A DNA stretch of 6,252 nucleotides, from NCBI GenBank assembly GCA_964445575.1, contig CAYULB010000087.1, forward strand, positions 1 to 6,252. The letters are read 5' to 3'. A model generated the notes under the pieces. It saw only the letters and a program-made list of their open reading frames with translations. It did not search any database and had not been told where the DNA came from. Position 1 is the first letter of the stretch; every line of letters begins with the position of its first letter. The position numbers and the translations under genes were made by a program. Shown here in pieces: positions 5,043-6,252 of the stretch. The stretch comes from WJMT01 sp964445575. Its GTDB lineage: Bacteria > Acidobacteriota > Aminicenantia > Aminicenantales > Aminicenantaceae.

Positions 5043-6252
5043 TTTTGTTTTCCTTTTCGTTTTGTTTTCTGTTGGTTGTGCTCTTTTTCCATCATTGATT
5101 TTGATTTATTTAAAAGTTCTGATAGTTCATGGGAGAGTTCCTTAAGCTTTTTTGGGAGCATGAACACACAGTCAAGAACAGAAGCTTCATTTTTCACCAC
5201 GTCTTCGGCAAAAGCAGAGCAGGTAGGAGAGCCGCAGGCCCCACAGTCTATCTTGGGTAATTTATTGTATAATTTTTCTTTTTCTTTTCGTTTCCTTATG
5301 GCTATGGTTAGGTCGTCGTTAAGAGGCTTTATAGGTCGGGGGTGAAGTTTGTGCTCTTTAAAGAAATAACCCTGAGCGTATTTTTTCCTGACTTCTCTTA
5401 TATCCGGACACTTTTTTATTTTTTTCAGTTCAAGCTCTTCGATAAGCCTGAGGATTTTATTATAGGATATATAGAGATTTTCAACGATGAGTGAGCCCCC
5501 AATGCATCCCTGAGGACAGGAATAGGCTTCTATAAAATCGATATGCTTGAGTTTTCCTCTTTCGATGTCATCGAATACTTTAAGTATTTCCGGTAGTCCC
5601 GACACAGAAAGAGAATTGGTGAGCTTAAGAGTTCTGCCTATCCCTCCTGCTAAAGCCCAGCCGACTCCTAGAATACAAAGGTTATCGATTGATTCATCAT
5701 AAGAAGACTCGCCTTCCTCGTTTTCCATTGCTGAGAGGAGCGGACCGTATATATCTGATATTGAAATAGCACCGTCCAGATAGGACTTTTCTTTTTCCGC
5801 TGGCTGTTTAATGGAAATCATTTTAGCGGGGCAGGGAGTTATATAGAACGCCCCTATTTCTTTCTCTTTGAGTCCATATTGTTTGGATTTTTTTTGTTTG
5901 ACTTCTCGTCCAGCAATTTCTCGTGGGATGTCTATGGGAGTGATATGATTGATCAAAGATGGGTACTTGACTTGGATCAGCCTTACTATTGTGGGACAGG
6001 TGTTTATAATCAGAGGTTTTGGGTCTTTATTTTCTCTTAAATATTCCTGGATGGCAAAGCTGATTTCTCCACAGCTGAATGCCAAGTCATAGGCATCGTC
6101 AAAACCCAATTTTTTCAGCCCGTTTAAAATTTTACCTGGAGTAATTTTCTGTCCGAATTGAGCATAAAGCGCCGGAGAAGGAATCGCTACGGTATGTCTG
6201 AATTTTGTCAGTTCTCCAAAAGGGTCAGTGAGAGGGATAATCGCACTGGAGG
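5039..6252 (-). CDS. [FeFe]-hydrogenase H-cluster domain protein, putative sensory HydS type (N-terminus off the window)
   Basis: The frame is open from the right edge to TGA at 5039, giving 403 visible residues; the start lies outside. Visible residues 1-300 are a hydrogenase large-subunit C-terminal domain. All four H-cluster cysteines are present: C85 (INTCPT), C140 (TPCPAK), C245 and C249 (SCPQGC). The cysteine before the first of these, which shuttles protons in catalytic enzymes, is Thr; the two methionines that pack the H-cluster there are Thr139 and Tyr243. Residues 334-361 form a separate Fe-S domain (CGACGSPTC with C336, C339, C344, then C361) as in RnfB-like proteins. A leucine-rich probable coiled coil (365-392) and a Lys-rich tail end the protein, with no PAS, kinase or phosphatase domain. 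This fits a putative H2- or redox-sensing protein better than a production enzyme. The missing N-terminus probably holds ferredoxin motifs (inferred). Confidence 0.9.
   Translation of the reverse strand, partial: SSAIIPLTDPFGELTKFRHTVAIPSPALYAQFGQKITPGKILNGLKKLGFDDAYDLAFSCGEISFAIQEYLRENKDPKPLIINTCPTIVRLIQVKYPSLINHITPIDIPREIAGREVKQKKSKQYGLKEKEIGAFYITPCPAKMISIKQPAEKEKSYLDGAISISDIYGPLLSAMENEEGESSYDESIDNLCILGVGWALAGGIGRTLKLTNSLSVSGLPEILKVFDDIERGKLKHIDFIEAYSCPQGCIGGSLIVENLYISYNKILRLIEELELKKIKKCPDIREVRKKYAQGYFFKEHKLHPRPIKPLNDDLTIAIRKRKEKEKLYNKLPKIDCGACGSPTCSAFAEDVVKNEASVLDCVFMLPKKLKELSHELSELLNKSKSMMEKEHNQQKTKRKGKQK

Noticed and set aside
5039..6109. A TTG start at 6109 for the H-cluster protein
   Set aside because: The frame stays open to the right edge, and the upstream residues continue the hydrogenase domain (TVAIPSPALYAQFG, then KILNGLKKLGF). 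The gene is cut by the window and does not start here.
5039..6252. Catalytic H2-producing hydrogenase
   Set aside because: The proton-shuttle cysteine and both nearby methionines are replaced, and the gene lies in a signalling cassette. A sensory role fits better.

Overview
The window holds one tightly packed operon read entirely from the minus strand, right to left. It has eight genes, and both outer ones are cut by the window edges. Neighbouring genes are at most 16 bases apart and three junctions are 4-base ATGA overlaps. I see no promoter, terminator, RNA gene, mobile element or CRISPR array, and no stretch of more than about 20 bases without a gene. The moderately AT-rich, lysine-rich coding and the oxygen-sensitive iron-sulfur gene content point to a strictly anaerobic bacterium, either of clostridial type or from a deep-branching anaerobic candidate phylum. 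The sequence alone does not fix the taxon.

The first half in transcription order (6252 down to 3404) looks like a sensing and signalling cassette. It starts with an [FeFe]-hydrogenase-like H-cluster protein followed by an extra Fe-S domain. This protein lacks the proton-shuttle cysteine, as in putative sensory hydrogenases of HydS type. Next come a small DRTGG-domain protein, a PHP-domain metallo-phosphoesterase and a stand-alone GHKL ATPase of histidine-kinase/anti-sigma type. Similar gene sets precede electron-bifurcating hydrogenase operons in anaerobes.

The second half (3407 down to 1) encodes an NADH-oxidising module: a NuoE-like [2Fe-2S] subunit, a small HndB-like [2Fe-2S] protein, and a full-length NuoF/HydB-like flavoprotein with FMN, NADH and several Fe-S sites. 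In classical operons the next gene is the catalytic [FeFe]-hydrogenase HydA. Here its N-terminal part looks different. A NuoG/HydA-like [2Fe-2S] domain and two [4Fe-4S] motifs are followed by a segment resembling the inserted ferredoxin domain of heterodisulfide reductase subunit A (HdrA), and the usual His-Cys3 cluster motif is missing.

The most interesting reading is an NADH-dependent complex in which an HdrA-like flavoprotein takes the place of the hydrogenase subunit, under the control of a redox- or H2-sensing cassette. The decisive part of the last gene lies beyond the left edge, so this remains an inference.
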